From assembly GCA_963765935.1 (NCBI GenBank), contig CAVXXX010000001.1, forward strand, positions 1,612,001 to 1,676,000: a stretch of DNA of 64,000 bases, given 5' to 3'. The notes under the pieces are model-generated. The model searched no databases, was not told where the DNA came from, and saw only the letters and a program-made list of their open reading frames with translations. Positions 52,884 to 62,233 of the stretch are shown here, piece after piece. The stretch is from JAMXLG01 sp963765935. GTDB lineage: Bacteria > Vulcanimicrobiota > Vulcanimicrobiia > Vulcanimicrobiales > Vulcanimicrobiaceae. Positions within the stretch are counted from its first letter, which is position 1, and each line of letters starts with the position of its first letter. The position numbers were made by a program, and so were the translations under genes.

Positions 52884-54990
52884 GTGCGGGAGAGCGAACG
52901 CGGGTTCACGCTCGTAGAAATGGTAATCGCGGTGGCCATCGCCGCGATTCTTCTTGTTGCCGGCGGCGTGTGGATGCTCTCGATGCGCCCCGGTGCGTTA
53001 CGCGGCGCTACAAACGATTTCGACAGTGCACTCGCCGTCGCACGCCAACTCGCCGCAACAAGCGGCAACGGCGCAACACTCGCATTTCTACCACGCCCGG
53101 ACGGTGCACAGGGGTTTCTGCTGCGCGTCTATTCCGGCCGGCCGAACGCTGCGAATGCGGTTACCGCAACAAACACGATGATTGCGTCGACCAACGCGAC
53201 GGTGAGCGAAGCGACGTACGGATCACCGCCGTTTGCGATCTTTTTGAGCAGCGCGGGATATCCGAGCGGGAAAGCTTCGTATCCGTCCGTCGATGGATCC
53301 GGCAACGTTTCTTTTCCCGTGGTTGCAAAACAGCCGCCATGTCCCGCGAACGGCATCGTGCTGACGTTCACATCTCCGCAAGGCGTAACGCAGACTCGAT
53401 CGCTTCAATGCAACACGGTTGTGGCGGGTGCTGCCGCCGCGAACCCGTCACCGACGCCGAATCCGCCTCGGATCTTTCCGCCTTCCATGGTGGCGCACTG
53501 GACGAACGACAGAAACGGCGCGTTGAAATTCAAGGTTGCGGAGTTCGGGTACACGCACTGGTTTGCGAAGGGCGACACTGCGTGCGATGGCATTACGAAC
53601 TTCGCGAACCCGAATCCATATGGGAATCCATCGAATCCGAATGAGTCATCGCAGCCGCCCTCTCCACCGAATGCACCCTATTCCTATCCAAACACGGCGA
53701 CTGAATCCCGATCAGCCGGCAGCGCCATTCGAGTTGTGGCCGATATCCGGATCGCCAGGGACGTGTAGCGTTGGCATTGTTGACGACTACGGCCAGAAGG
53801 TCCAAGCCGCCGTACAAGTCATGGGCGACTTGACGAGCAATACGCCATCCCTAACGTTCAATTCGCCGACGGCCGGCGCCCAAACGATTACGTTATCGAA
53901 AACCTGGGACAACGAATCGCTTCAATTGCAATTTGGCGGTGGATGTGGCGGTGTCATTACCGTATCGAAAGGGCCGGTAACCACACCGGATTCCATCGGA
54001 ACGAACCCCGCGACAGCAAAGCTCTCGATCGCGCCTGCGTCTGCTGGTTCTTGCACACTTCTGGTTGGCGATCAATATGGTGAACCGCCGGTTAGCATAC
54101 CGATAAACGTGAAAAGCGCTCCGCTGAACACGCTCGGTGCTGTGGAATTCGGACAACTGCTGGCATACAACGCAATGGGCCCACAAGACCACATCGCGCA
54201 ATGGATAAATTCGGTGCTCGCCGGCGGAATTGCACTGGCTGATGCGTCGATGTGCATGCAGCCACCGTACGCACGACTTTGGCTACAAGGCGGCGCGATC
54301 GACGCAAATGGAGCCGATGGCTTCAACAGCACAGACGCACATGGCTGCGTAACCAATGCTGATGGAACCGTGCATTTGTGGGCGACGGAGGCGGGCTACA
54401 CGGGCCAGTTCACCGCCTACCAAAACTGTTTGGCATATATATCGATATCGTCATCGGCTTGGTCCGTAGGTTCCTATGTAAACATCACGCCAGTTGCTCA
54501 GACAAGCTCGTGTGTATTTCCCGTTGCATCAAGCGATCACACAACTGCGAACGGAACCGCCAAAAACGTAACTGCTATTGTAGATGACCCGATCTGCCAA
54601 TCGCCTTTATGGACAACTCCGCAACGGCAGTCCTGTAATCAGCCAGTCGGCCTGAACGGGTATAGCGATTCGAGCGATGGTGACTGCAATGATGGTGGCG
54701 CCGGCATCACTGAAACTAAGTATTATCTTGACTGGGGTGGACAGCGATTAGACATCGGAGGCGCCGCCAATGTCGCGGGAACGACGCTTACGAGTACGGT
54801 GGGGACGTTGACGATCAACGCAGATGGTTCAGTGACGTTTACACGAGCGGCGGGCGCTACAGGCGAAGTTGATGGTATCGTCACGCAGCAAATTCGTTAC
54901 GGCACGCCGGGTAAGACGGGTAGCGGCATCACCGGCTGCACCTGGTCGAGCGGCGGAACAACAACCGTTCAAAAGTTCTCTTTCGACTAA
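52884..54990 (+). CDS. Very large type IV prepilin-like protein with Ig-like C-terminal region, apparently frameshifted
   Basis: A GTG at 52884 gives MRESERGFTLVEMVIAVAIA, a prepilin signal with the conserved Gly-Phe cleavage site and Glu at +5. A pilin-like head follows (to about residue 200), then an Asn/Pro/Ser-rich linker. The frame shifts by +1 at about 53690-53712. Downstream are two related units with CSVGIVDDYGQ and CTLLVGDQYGE, then a Gly/Thr-rich domain ending TTTVQKFSFD. Joined by removal of one base it would be about 701 residues, far above the 150-200 of ordinary pilins. It may be a minor pilin displaying an adhesive domain. No other pilus gene is visible nearby. Confidence 0.7.
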
Positions 54991-55017
54991 ACGACGTTCA
55001 ATAGCACTAACGATTCG

Positions 55018-55884
55018 TCATGGCCAAATGTGTGATGGCGTCGGCGTAGGATACGGCGCGCTGCGTGGATCGACCATACCCTCGGACGTTGCGACGTTGT
55101 GTGTGCCTCCAGACGCGCCGGCATACCAGATGGTTTGTGACCACGACGGCCACTCGTTAAGAGCAAAACCTGTGCCAATCATATCCTTACAGTCTGCGCC
55201 GTTGCCATCGCCGGCATTATAGTTGACCAAGATACCAGGATAGGCCGGGAAGCTACCGGTGCTGGTTGCAACAGTCCAGTATCCTCGATTGTCTTCGGTT
55301 AGCCACTCATCGGAAACGACGCTTCGGAGTCCCTTCGATGTTCGCGTCGTGTTTTCGTACGCTATGCACGCCTGCTCGGCAGATGTCAAAGTCGTCAAAC
55401 GGAACTTTCCCGACTGTTCAATCGCGTTCGGTGTTGCACCGGGTGCAGGACCGATGTTGGGTGCGGTCAACGCGTTCGCGCCGGCGCTTAGCGTCACCAT
55501 GTCGTGAATCGTCGGGCGATTGTTCGGGTCCGGATAGACGTCGTTGCCGATCACCAGCAGATAGGTTCCGGGCGTCGCCTGAATCTTGAACGAACCATCC
55601 GCTGCTGTCGTACCTTGCGGATTCGGTGTTGCTCCGCCGGTATTCGGTGCAAGGCCGACTTTGATTCCCGCAAGCGCAGCGCCGGTCTCATGATCAACGA
55701 GAATGCCGGACCCTGTTGCGATGTTCGCGGTTGAGCTTGATGTTGGTGATGGCGTTGGCGTCGATGGAAGTCCACCGCCGCCGGTACTACCCCCGCCACC
55801 GCCTCCGCCGCATGCGGCGAGCGTGGCGCAAAAAACGAATCCGGCCGCGAGATAACGCGGCGTCTGCATACTCCCGAAATGCAA
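55018..55884 (-). CDS. Secreted lipoprotein with carboxypeptidase-regulatory-like domain
   Basis: The 288-residue product starts at a TTG supported by AAGGAGA seven bases upstream. The lipobox LAAC puts the lipidated Cys at about 25, followed by long Gly and Ser/Pro/Thr linkers. A carboxypeptidase-regulatory-like domain occupies about 57-115 (GILVDHETGAALAGIKV, TAADGSFKIQATPGTYLLV). The C-terminal half, with LTSAEQACIAYENTTRTSKG and ALNEWPSWSQTIWYAG, faintly recalls CAP/SCP-type domains, but I am not certain. It is convergent with the prepilin-like gene. Confidence 0.7.
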   Translation of the reverse strand: MHFGSMQTPRYLAAGFVFCATLAACGGGGGGGSTGGGGLPSTPTPSPTSSSTANIATGSGILVDHETGAALAGIKVGLAPNTGGATPNPQGTTAADGSFKIQATPGTYLLVIGNDVYPDPNNRPTIHDMVTLSAGANALTAPNIGPAPGATPNAIEQSGKFRLTTLTSAEQACIAYENTTRTSKGLRSVVSDEWLTEDNRGYWTVATSTGSFPAYPGILVNYNAGDGNGADCKDMIGTGFALNEWPSWSQTIWYAGASGGTHNVATSEGMVDPRSAPYPTPTPSHIWP

Positions 55885-55960
55885 AGCTCGTTCTCCTTAA
55901 CGTGTTGCTCCGGCTCCCTCGCTTGTACGTCTGCGGCCGTGAACCCTCGCTTAAGAGCGG

Positions 55961-56467
55961 CTAATTGTCATCGGCGCGTTTGAGAACGTCGCTGAAATAC
56001 TCTTCTGCGTGGCGATACAGTGCGCGATCCTCGGCGTCCATCCGGGCCTCGAGCGCGCCGCGCATCGTCTGCCACTGCTCGAGAAATCCCGCGGGATTCA
56101 CATCGACCGCTGCGGCGGTATTCCAGCGCTCATCGAAGGCTTCGAAGGCGCGCAGCATACCGCCCATCTCCACACGAAACGCGCGGGCCGTGAGACGAAC
56201 CCGTTCGTCGGCCGCATGCGAGAGTTCGGGGTAGAGCCGCTCGTCCTCGAGGCGTAAATGTCGGATCAAAAAGACGCGGATCCGTTGGCGCAGCGCCATG
56301 ATTTGCGCGCCGGTGAACGGTTCGCTGGTTGGAAATTCGTTCAGCATGTGGCGCAGGACGATGTGCTGTTGGCGAGCGGTGTGGAGTTCGATGCGCCGGT
56401 TCAGCGCTTCGGCGATTTCAGAGTTGTAGGTCCGGGGTTGCTTTATTACACGAGAGCGTCGATTCAA
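55961..56467 (-). CDS. Hemerythrin-like HHE domain protein
   Basis: I place the start at a TTG at 56467 with GGAG six bases upstream, giving 168 residues; the longer frame has an Arg/Cys-rich unlikely N-terminus. The four-helix pattern includes HTARQQHIVLRHMLNEF, IRHLRLEDERLYPEL and EDRALYRHAEEYF, consistent with metal-binding His and acidic residues of the HHE family. Such proteins bind di-iron and sense or store oxygen or NO, or lack metal and act as regulators. The gene begins just after a surface-protein gene on the same strand. Confidence 0.7.
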   Translation of the reverse strand: MNRRSRVIKQPRTYNSEIAEALNRRIELHTARQQHIVLRHMLNEFPTSEPFTGAQIMALRQRIRVFLIRHLRLEDERLYPELSHAADERVRLTARAFRVEMGGMLRAFEAFDERWNTAAAVDVNPAGFLEQWQTMRGALEARMDAEDRALYRHAEEYFSDVLKRADDN

Positions 56468-56489
56468 TGACAACTCCAAGCAAATACAG

Positions 56490-58178
56490 CTAGTACACCG
56501 GCGAGCCCGGCGCGCCCGGTGCAACAGAGCCGTCGTCCGGGGCGATGATGAGTCGAAGCGGATAGCTCGACCCGGCCTCTGGCATTGTGACGATTGTAAC
56601 ACGAACGAAGCCGCGCGCGGGAACTACGTACTGTCGTACTTTGTACCTACTGAACGACGGTGCTCGATGTGATTGCACAAGCACGTTATCAATAAGGTAC
56701 GTACCGGTCGCACCGCCGCCGCGCGGATTCTCGTAGATCGCGATGCGCTGCGGCGACGAGAGCGGGTTCTGCACGTTCACCACAAACGATTCGAGCACGC
56801 CGTAATCGCCCGCGAGCGCTTCGCCGGCGAGCGTATTGGGCAGCGGAATCTGCCCGATCGGCAATTCTAAGTAGTCATCCGTGACGTTCCACTGTGTCGC
56901 GAAATGGAACTCCGGAATCGTGTAGATGCCACGCGCGTGCTTCACGGTGCTTGTGAGCAGTTGACCCGTCGTGAGCGCGTTGTCGGGATTATCGGTTGCA
57001 TCTTGCGCGACGAGCGTCAGATGGACGTTCGGGCCTTCGAGCACGCGCAGCTGCAGCATGTTTGCGACGATCGAACCCGCCGGCATATCTTGCGTTGCGA
57101 GCACTTGCGTCGAATTGCCGCTGAGTTGCACGAGCCGCCCTTGATTCTGCACGACGTTCACGAGGAACGCTTTGGTGGCCGCGTGACCGACCTCCATCTC
57201 GTTCTTCGTCGGGCCGCCGCGGCCGTCGATATACTGCACCGTTGCGGGATCGGCGGAATGATTCTCGGCGACGAGCACGATGCGGCGGTCTTTTTCCGTC
57301 GGTGGATTGTAGTGGAAGTACAGGAAACGCGAGGGCACGTTGCGTTCCAAATCCGCGGAGAACAGAATCCCGTTCTCCGTCAGCCGCTCCGGATAGTCGC
57401 TGACCATCAGAATGTCGGGCGAAATACGCGGTACGGCGATGTTCTGAACGTAGACGTGCGTGGAGCCGCTGACCGTGAAGTACTGCTCGCCTTGCACGAG
57501 CACGGGCACTTGAAGATTGCGCTCCATGTCCTGACGCAGCGGGCCGTGGATGTCGATGTCGTCCTGCGAAACGACGACTTCTGCATTTGGCTGCGTCTGC
57601 GTGCGTCGAACGATCATACGCTGCACGAGATCGCGCACGAAGTCGCCGTTGGCGGGATCACCCGTTAAGCGAATCTCGACGTAATTCGGAATCGCGCCGG
57701 CGTTATACGCGACGCGCACGCCGGCGGCCGCGCTGACGCCGCGCGAATCGGTGACCGTGATCGCGGTTGAACCCGGCGCTTTGCCGTAGACGGAGATCGT
57801 TTCGTCCTGCTGGTTCGCGGTGACGGTCAAGACATTCGGATCTTGCGCCGTCGCCGTGAATTGACCGAAGACGCCGTTTACGTGCGCAATTTGCGTCGTG
57901 CCCACCGGTACTTGCAGCGTGCCGGGCTGAATCGTAATCGGCGGGGGCGTGGGGGTCGGCGTCGGTGCCGCGGATGCTGAGGGCGACGGGGAAACACCGC
58001 TCGGGAGTTCCGTCGGTGCACCGCTCGGGGTAACGTTTGCGCCCGGCGGCGGAGCGGACGGCGCTTCAGTAACGGGTTGTGCGAACGGAGTCGACGACGC
58101 GTATGGCGTCGGCTCGGTTTGTTGCGCGCGCGCGGAAGACACCCAGCTGAGGGCGGCTCCAATGCAGGCAACGAGCAT
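56490..58178 (-). CDS. Secreted surface protein with pilus/secretin-type Ig-like domain
   Basis: The 562-residue product has a signal peptide (about 1-19), a Pro/Ser/Thr-rich tract (about 20-80), and an Ig-like domain (about 83-160) with LQVPVGTTQIAHVNGV and VYGKAPGSTAITVTDSRGV. That domain resembles the N-terminal element of pilus-assembly/secretin proteins. The remaining 400 residues are beta-rich with no family I recognise. It is therefore probably cell-surface or periplasmic. The ATG at 58178 is preceded by an in-frame TTG. It follows recQ on the same strand after about 60 bp. Confidence 0.65.
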   Translation of the reverse strand: MLVACIGAALSWVSSARAQQTEPTPYASSTPFAQPVTEAPSAPPPGANVTPSGAPTELPSGVSPSPSASAAPTPTPTPPPITIQPGTLQVPVGTTQIAHVNGVFGQFTATAQDPNVLTVTANQQDETISVYGKAPGSTAITVTDSRGVSAAAGVRVAYNAGAIPNYVEIRLTGDPANGDFVRDLVQRMIVRRTQTQPNAEVVVSQDDIDIHGPLRQDMERNLQVPVLVQGEQYFTVSGSTHVYVQNIAVPRISPDILMVSDYPERLTENGILFSADLERNVPSRFLYFHYNPPTEKDRRIVLVAENHSADPATVQYIDGRGGPTKNEMEVGHAATKAFLVNVVQNQGRLVQLSGNSTQVLATQDMPAGSIVANMLQLRVLEGPNVHLTLVAQDATDNPDNALTTGQLLTSTVKHARGIYTIPEFHFATQWNVTDDYLELPIGQIPLPNTLAGEALAGDYGVLESFVVNVQNPLSSPQRIAIYENPRGGGATGTYLIDNVLVQSHRAPSFSRYKVRQYVVPARGFVRVTIVTMPEAGSSYPLRLIIAPDDGSVAPGAPGSPVY

Positions 58179-58236
58179 CAACGAGCGTGCGAGCGCGTGG
58201 TGCAGGTGCGAGTCTCCGAACGGTTGTGAGTGACGC

Positions 58237-59931
58237 TTACGCGATCTTCGCCGCAGTTGCGTGAGTAACTGCTGACGCCAGCAACGTCTTGTATCCGACG
58301 TTGGGGAAGAGGACGGTGACCAAGTCTTTTTCGGCGCGCTCGATCGTGCCGATGCCGAATTTCGGATGCGTCACGACATCGGTTATCCGGAAACTGCTCG
58401 ACGCGGACGGCGCCTCGACCGCCGCGGGTTGCGCTTCGGGGGCCGCGGCCTTCGCAGCGACTTTGCGGCGCGCTTCGCGCAAGCAGTTATCGCACGTTCC
58501 GCAGTTGGCGCTGTCGTAATCCTCGCCGAAGTAGTTCAGGATGAACTTGCGTCGGCACGAGCCGTTCTCCGCGTACTGCAGCATCATCGCGAGCTTCGAT
58601 TGATCGTACGACTTCTTCGTCTCGTAGTTCGCGAGGCTCAACACTAAATCGCGATTCTTGCGCACCGCTTCGGTGAGCGAATACGCCGATTTACCCGTGA
58701 TCTCGATGTAGCCAGACTTCTTGAGCAGCGCGAGGATGACTTTGAGTTTGGTGAGCGGCAGTTGCAGAATCTTGCGCAGATCGGTCATCGAGACGCCCTC
58801 GGCTTGATCGCCGAAGACTTCGATCGTGCCGAAGACGCGTTGCACTTCCTCGATATCCGGATACTTGCCGGTGAGGAAGTAATTCTGCACGCGCGTATCG
58901 CTCATGCGATAGATGAGGATGCAGCGCGAGGTGTCACCGTCGCGTCCCGCGCGTCCGGCTTCTTGCGTGTACGCTTCGAGCGAACCCGGCAGATCGTAGT
59001 GCACGACGAAGCGGATGTTCGACTTATCGATCCCGAGACCAAAGGCGTTGGTCGCGACGACAGCGCGAATCGTCTCGTTCATGAAGCACTCGTGAACGAG
59101 CGTGCGATCTTCTTTATGCAGTTTCGAGTGGTACACCGCCGCCGGAATGCCGAGCGTATCGGTGAGATACTTCTGGACTTCGAGCGCGTTCTTGATGGTC
59201 GCGGTGTAGATGATACCGGTGCCTTCGAGCGCGTCGCGTCCGGTGAAGAGGTTCTGCAGAATTTTGAACTTGTCGGCTTCTTTGTCGGCCTTGCGCGCTT
59301 CGTACTGCAGATTCGGACGATCGAACCCTTTGACGATCGGTTTGACGTGCTCGATGCCGAGCTGATGCAGAATATCTTCGCGCACCGCCGGCGTCGCCGT
59401 TGCGGTGAGCGCCAACACCGTGGGGTGATTCAACCGTTTGATCACCGAGCCGAGCGCGAGATAGGCGGGCCGGAAATCATGTCCCCACTGCGAGATACAG
59501 TGCGCTTCATCGACGACAAAGAGCGGCACTTTGATCGACTGCAGCAGCGCGAGGAAGCTTTGATCTTCGAGTTTTTCGGGCGTCGTGTAGGCGATGCGGA
59601 TTGTGCCTTGCCCGATGCGCGCGCGCGCGACAATTTCTTGATCTTCGGAAAGCGTCGAGTTGAGCGCGACGACATCGGTAATGCCGCGTTCGCGCAGCAT
59701 ATCGAGCTGATCTTTCATTAAAGCGATCAGCGGCGACACAACGACGGTGGTGCCCTCAAGCAAAAGCGCCGGCAGCTGATATGTCAGGCTTTTGCCCGCG
59801 CCGGTTGCGAGAATGGCAAGTGTATCCTGACCCGCTAATATGCGGGAGATCACTTCGACTTGGCCCGGGTAGAACTGTTCGAATCCGAACTTGTCCCTAA
59901 GGGCAGAACGCAAATCCACGAAGAGTTTCAT
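58237..59931 (-). CDS. recQ: ATP-dependent DNA helicase RecQ with a non-HRDC C-terminus
   Basis: RecQ is a 3'-5' superfamily 2 helicase acting in recombination and fork repair. The 564-residue protein has Walker A ATGAGKS near 42-48, VDEAHCISQWGHDFRPAY near 137-154, TNAFGLGIDK, and QEAGRAGRDG. A Cys4 zinc site in the RQC region (CRRKF...CGTCDNC) lies near 465-490. Instead of an HRDC domain the C-terminus (about 515-550) carries VTHPKFGIGTIERAEKDLVT, a KOW/Tudor-like element familiar from the UvrD/PcrA C-terminus. I prefer the ATG at 59931; an in-frame ATG at 59952 is possible. Confidence 0.92.
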   Translation of the reverse strand: MKLFVDLRSALRDKFGFEQFYPGQVEVISRILAGQDTLAILATGAGKSLTYQLPALLLEGTTVVVSPLIALMKDQLDMLRERGITDVVALNSTLSEDQEIVARARIGQGTIRIAYTTPEKLEDQSFLALLQSIKVPLFVVDEAHCISQWGHDFRPAYLALGSVIKRLNHPTVLALTATATPAVREDILHQLGIEHVKPIVKGFDRPNLQYEARKADKEADKFKILQNLFTGRDALEGTGIIYTATIKNALEVQKYLTDTLGIPAAVYHSKLHKEDRTLVHECFMNETIRAVVATNAFGLGIDKSNIRFVVHYDLPGSLEAYTQEAGRAGRDGDTSRCILIYRMSDTRVQNYFLTGKYPDIEEVQRVFGTIEVFGDQAEGVSMTDLRKILQLPLTKLKVILALLKKSGYIEITGKSAYSLTEAVRKNRDLVLSLANYETKKSYDQSKLAMMLQYAENGSCRRKFILNYFGEDYDSANCGTCDNCLREARRKVAAKAAAPEAQPAAVEAPSASSSFRITDVVTHPKFGIGTIERAEKDLVTVLFPNVGYKTLLASAVTHATAAKIA

Positions 59932-60006
59932 AGCCTCCCCACCGATGAGCATAACCCACCGGTGGCGCGAGAAGCATTACTTTTAACGTTATATGTAGTA
60001 CCCCCG

Positions 60007-60031
60007 GGCAAGCGGAGCCAAACTGCTTGCC
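60007..60031 (+). other. Hairpin in the dnaX leader
   Basis: GGCAAGC (60007-60013) pairs with GCTTGCC (60025-60031). It lies 15 bp before the dnaX GTG in the 114-bp recQ-dnaX divergent region. I saw no signature of SRP RNA or tRNA here, though such genes often precede dnaX. Confidence 0.45.
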
Positions 60032-60045
60032 GCGAAGTCCCCCAG

Positions 60046-61851
60046 GTGTCCCTCTATCGAACCTGGCGCCCCAAGTCGTTCGCCGACTTGGTTGGCCAAG
60101 ACGCCGTTGTTAGAACCTTAACGCACGCGATCGAGACCGGAAAACTCGCCCACGCTTACTTGTTTTCTGGCCCACGCGGTTCGGGAAAGACGTCGGCTGC
60201 GAAAATCCTCGCACGCTGCATTGACTGCGTCAACGGTCCAACGGCTCACCCCGATAATACCTGCGACAATTGTATCGCTATGCTGAACGGCTCGGCGCTC
60301 GATGTATTGGAGATCGACGCAGCGAGCAATCGCGGCATCGATGAAATTCGCGCGTTACGCGATGCGGTGAAGTTTGCTCCGAGCTCGATGCGCATGAAAG
60401 TGTACATCATCGATGAAGCGCACATGCTCACGAAAGAGGGCGCGAACGCGTTTCTAAAGACGCTCGAAGAGCCGCCGCCGCACGCGGTATTCATTCTCGC
60501 AACGACAGAACCGGAGAAGTTACCGGTCACCATCCTTTCACGTTGCCAGCGCTACGCATTCCGCCGCATTTCAATTCCGGTAATGATCGAACGCATGCGC
60601 GAAATCGCAACATACGAAGGCATCGCAATTGACGATGACGCGCTGGCGACCATTGCATATCGCGCAGACGGCGGATTGCGTGACGCGCTGACGATGCTCG
60701 AACAAGCGGCAGCGTTTGCAGAGGGCAAGGTAACGGCCGCTACGATTGACTTGGCATTCGGCGCAACAGGACGCGGGTTTGCAAATGAGTTGATCGACGC
60801 GGTGCTGGCGCGCGACGCGTCATCGGTTCTACGGATTATCGAAGAGGCGAGCGACGGCGGCACTGATATGCAAGTGCTGATCCGCTCACTGATTGCGATG
60901 TTCCGCAATTTGCTTGTCGCACGAGTTGATCCGCAGTTGTTGGCGCGCGACTTAGCGCCCGAAGATGCGGAACGCGCGAAGGAACGTGCGCAGCATGTTG
61001 CACAGGCGACGATCGTGCGTGCTTTGCGTGTGCTGAGTGATGCTGCTTCGTTGGCGCGCACGGGTGGGAATGCGCGGTTGGAGCTCGAGACGGCGATGCT
61101 GCGCTTTGTTTTGAGTTCGGAAGATCCGACGCTGGAAGCGATTTCGGCGCGGCTTGCCGCGATCGAAGAGTCCGTCCCCAGTGTCACCCTGAGCTTGTCG
61201 AAGGGCGCCTCCACCAACCTCGGTAGCGGTGCTCCCTCCGGTCGCCCCGCTTCTGTTGAAAAGGCGCCTGCGGCGCCAAAGGCCGCGGCGAAGGCGAGCG
61301 ATAGTGGTGACACTGTCATCCTGAGCGCAGCCCCGCCGAGCGGGGCGGAGTCGAAGGATCGCCCAACCCCTCCATCCCGCAAACCAGACCCCGTCCCCCA
61401 CTCAACACCACCCGCCCCACCCGAAACCCTCGAACCAAAACCCGAACCCGGCCCCGCCCCCCGAGCGACGGCGAAGCCGAGCGGCAACGGCCCCGTCACG
61501 GTGCAAAAAGTCCGCGCAGCCTGGACCAACATCCGCGGCAAGGTCGAACACGAACGCGCCTCACTCCGCGCCCCACTCTCCGGCGCAATGGTCGACTCAA
61601 TCGACAGCGACGGCCACCTCCTACTCAAACTGCGGAGCAAACTCGAACTCGACATCCTGAAGAGCCACATCGCGACACTCGAAGCGGCAATCGCCGACGT
61701 CCTCGGTTCGCCGATCAAGGTTCGTCTCGAAACCGGCAGCGGTGCAGCGTCGAGCGCAGCCGTTGAAGAAGAGATGCCGCAATTCGAAGAGCCGGCCGAA
61801 GACGCCGACGTGCTCTTCAACTACGCTAACGAAAGAATCCGCGAACGATGA
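60046..61851 (+). CDS. dnaX: DNA polymerase III gamma/tau subunit DnaX
   Basis: DnaX is the clamp-loader ATPase that also organises the replisome. I start at a GTG at 60046, giving the canonical N-terminus SLYRTWRPKSFADLVGQD and 601 residues. Walker A GPRGSGKT is at 42-49, the zinc module Cys at about 58, 61, 73 and 76, and IIDEAHML near 119-126. A Pro/Ala-rich linker (about 375-485) holds two repeat-derived peptides, at about 379-388 and 423-438. The C-terminus (about 485-600) is a tau-like domain. No clear slippery site for a short gamma form was seen. ybaB and recR follow, as is common. Confidence 0.96.
   Translation: MSLYRTWRPKSFADLVGQDAVVRTLTHAIETGKLAHAYLFSGPRGSGKTSAAKILARCIDCVNGPTAHPDNTCDNCIAMLNGSALDVLEIDAASNRGIDEIRALRDAVKFAPSSMRMKVYIIDEAHMLTKEGANAFLKTLEEPPPHAVFILATTEPEKLPVTILSRCQRYAFRRISIPVMIERMREIATYEGIAIDDDALATIAYRADGGLRDALTMLEQAAAFAEGKVTAATIDLAFGATGRGFANELIDAVLARDASSVLRIIEEASDGGTDMQVLIRSLIAMFRNLLVARVDPQLLARDLAPEDAERAKERAQHVAQATIVRALRVLSDAASLARTGGNARLELETAMLRFVLSSEDPTLEAISARLAAIEESVPSVTLSLSKGASTNLGSGAPSGRPASVEKAPAAPKAAAKASDSGDTVILSAAPPSGAESKDRPTPPSRKPDPVPHSTPPAPPETLEPKPEPGPAPRATAKPSGNGPVTVQKVRAAWTNIRGKVEHERASLRAPLSGAMVDSIDSDGHLLLKLRSKLELDILKSHIATLEAAIADVLGSPIKVRLETGSGAASSAAVEEEMPQFEEPAEDADVLFNYANERIRER
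61182..61209. repeat. TGTCATCCTGAGC family repeat in dnaX (copy 1)
   Basis: TGTCACCCTGAGC followed by TTGTCGAAGGGCGCC, read in frame as VTLSLSKGA within the dnaX linker. Confidence 0.82.
61314..61360. repeat. TGTCATCCTGAGC family repeat in dnaX (copy 2)
   Basis: TGTCATCCTGAGC, then a GCCCC-GCCGA-GCGGGGC-type hairpin, then TCGAAGGATCG. It is read in frame as VILSAAPPSGAESKDR. Confidence 0.82.
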
Positions 61852-62156
61852 ATCAAGCGCAAATGATGGCGCAAGTCAAAAAGATGCAAGCCGAAATGGT
61901 GAAGGCGCAAGAAGAACTCGCGAACACCGTCGTCACCGGCAGCGCCGCAAACGGCATCGTCACCGTCGAAATGACCTGCGATCAACGCATGAAGTCAATC
62001 AAAATCGGCAAAGACGCCGTCGACCCCGACGACATCGAAACGCTCGAAGACCTCGTTACCGTAGCCGTCAACGACGCATTAACAAAAGCCGGCGAAAAAG
62101 CCCAACAACGCATGGGCGGCCTAACCGGCGGCATGCGAATTCCGGGATTAATGTGA
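61848..62156 (+). CDS. ybaB: Nucleoid-associated protein YbaB/EbfC
   Basis: The 102-residue protein has the YbaB pattern: MNQAQMMAQVKKMQAEMVKA, then VTVEMTCDQRMKSIKI, and a Gly/Met-rich end GGLTGGMRIPGLM. YbaB/EbfC dimers bind DNA. Position between dnaX and recR is the conserved bacterial arrangement. Its ATG overlaps the dnaX stop by 4 bp. Confidence 0.96.
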   Translation: MNQAQMMAQVKKMQAEMVKAQEELANTVVTGSAANGIVTVEMTCDQRMKSIKIGKDAVDPDDIETLEDLVTVAVNDALTKAGEKAQQRMGGLTGGMRIPGLM

Positions 62157-62187
62157 GGATTCATCGCGTCACCTTAACGCAACACGG

Positions 62188-62217
62188 TGTCATCCTGAGC
62201 GAAGCTGTCGAAGGGCG
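62188..62217. repeat. TGTCATCCTGAGC family repeat between ybaB and recR
   Basis: TGTCATCCTGAGC, then GAAGCTGTCGAAGGGCG, 16 bp before the recR start. Confidence 0.82.
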
Positions 62218-62233
62218 TAGCGCACATAATCAT

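Noticed and set aside
59953..60045. SRP RNA (ffs) or a tRNA upstream of dnaX
   Set aside because: These genes often precede dnaX, and a hairpin is present, but the conserved SRP GGAA loop region and any tRNA cloverleaf are absent.
60046..61851. Programmed frameshift producing a short gamma form of DnaX
   Set aside because: No A-rich heptamer slippery site followed by a stem-loop was seen; the longest A-run in the relevant part is five bases.
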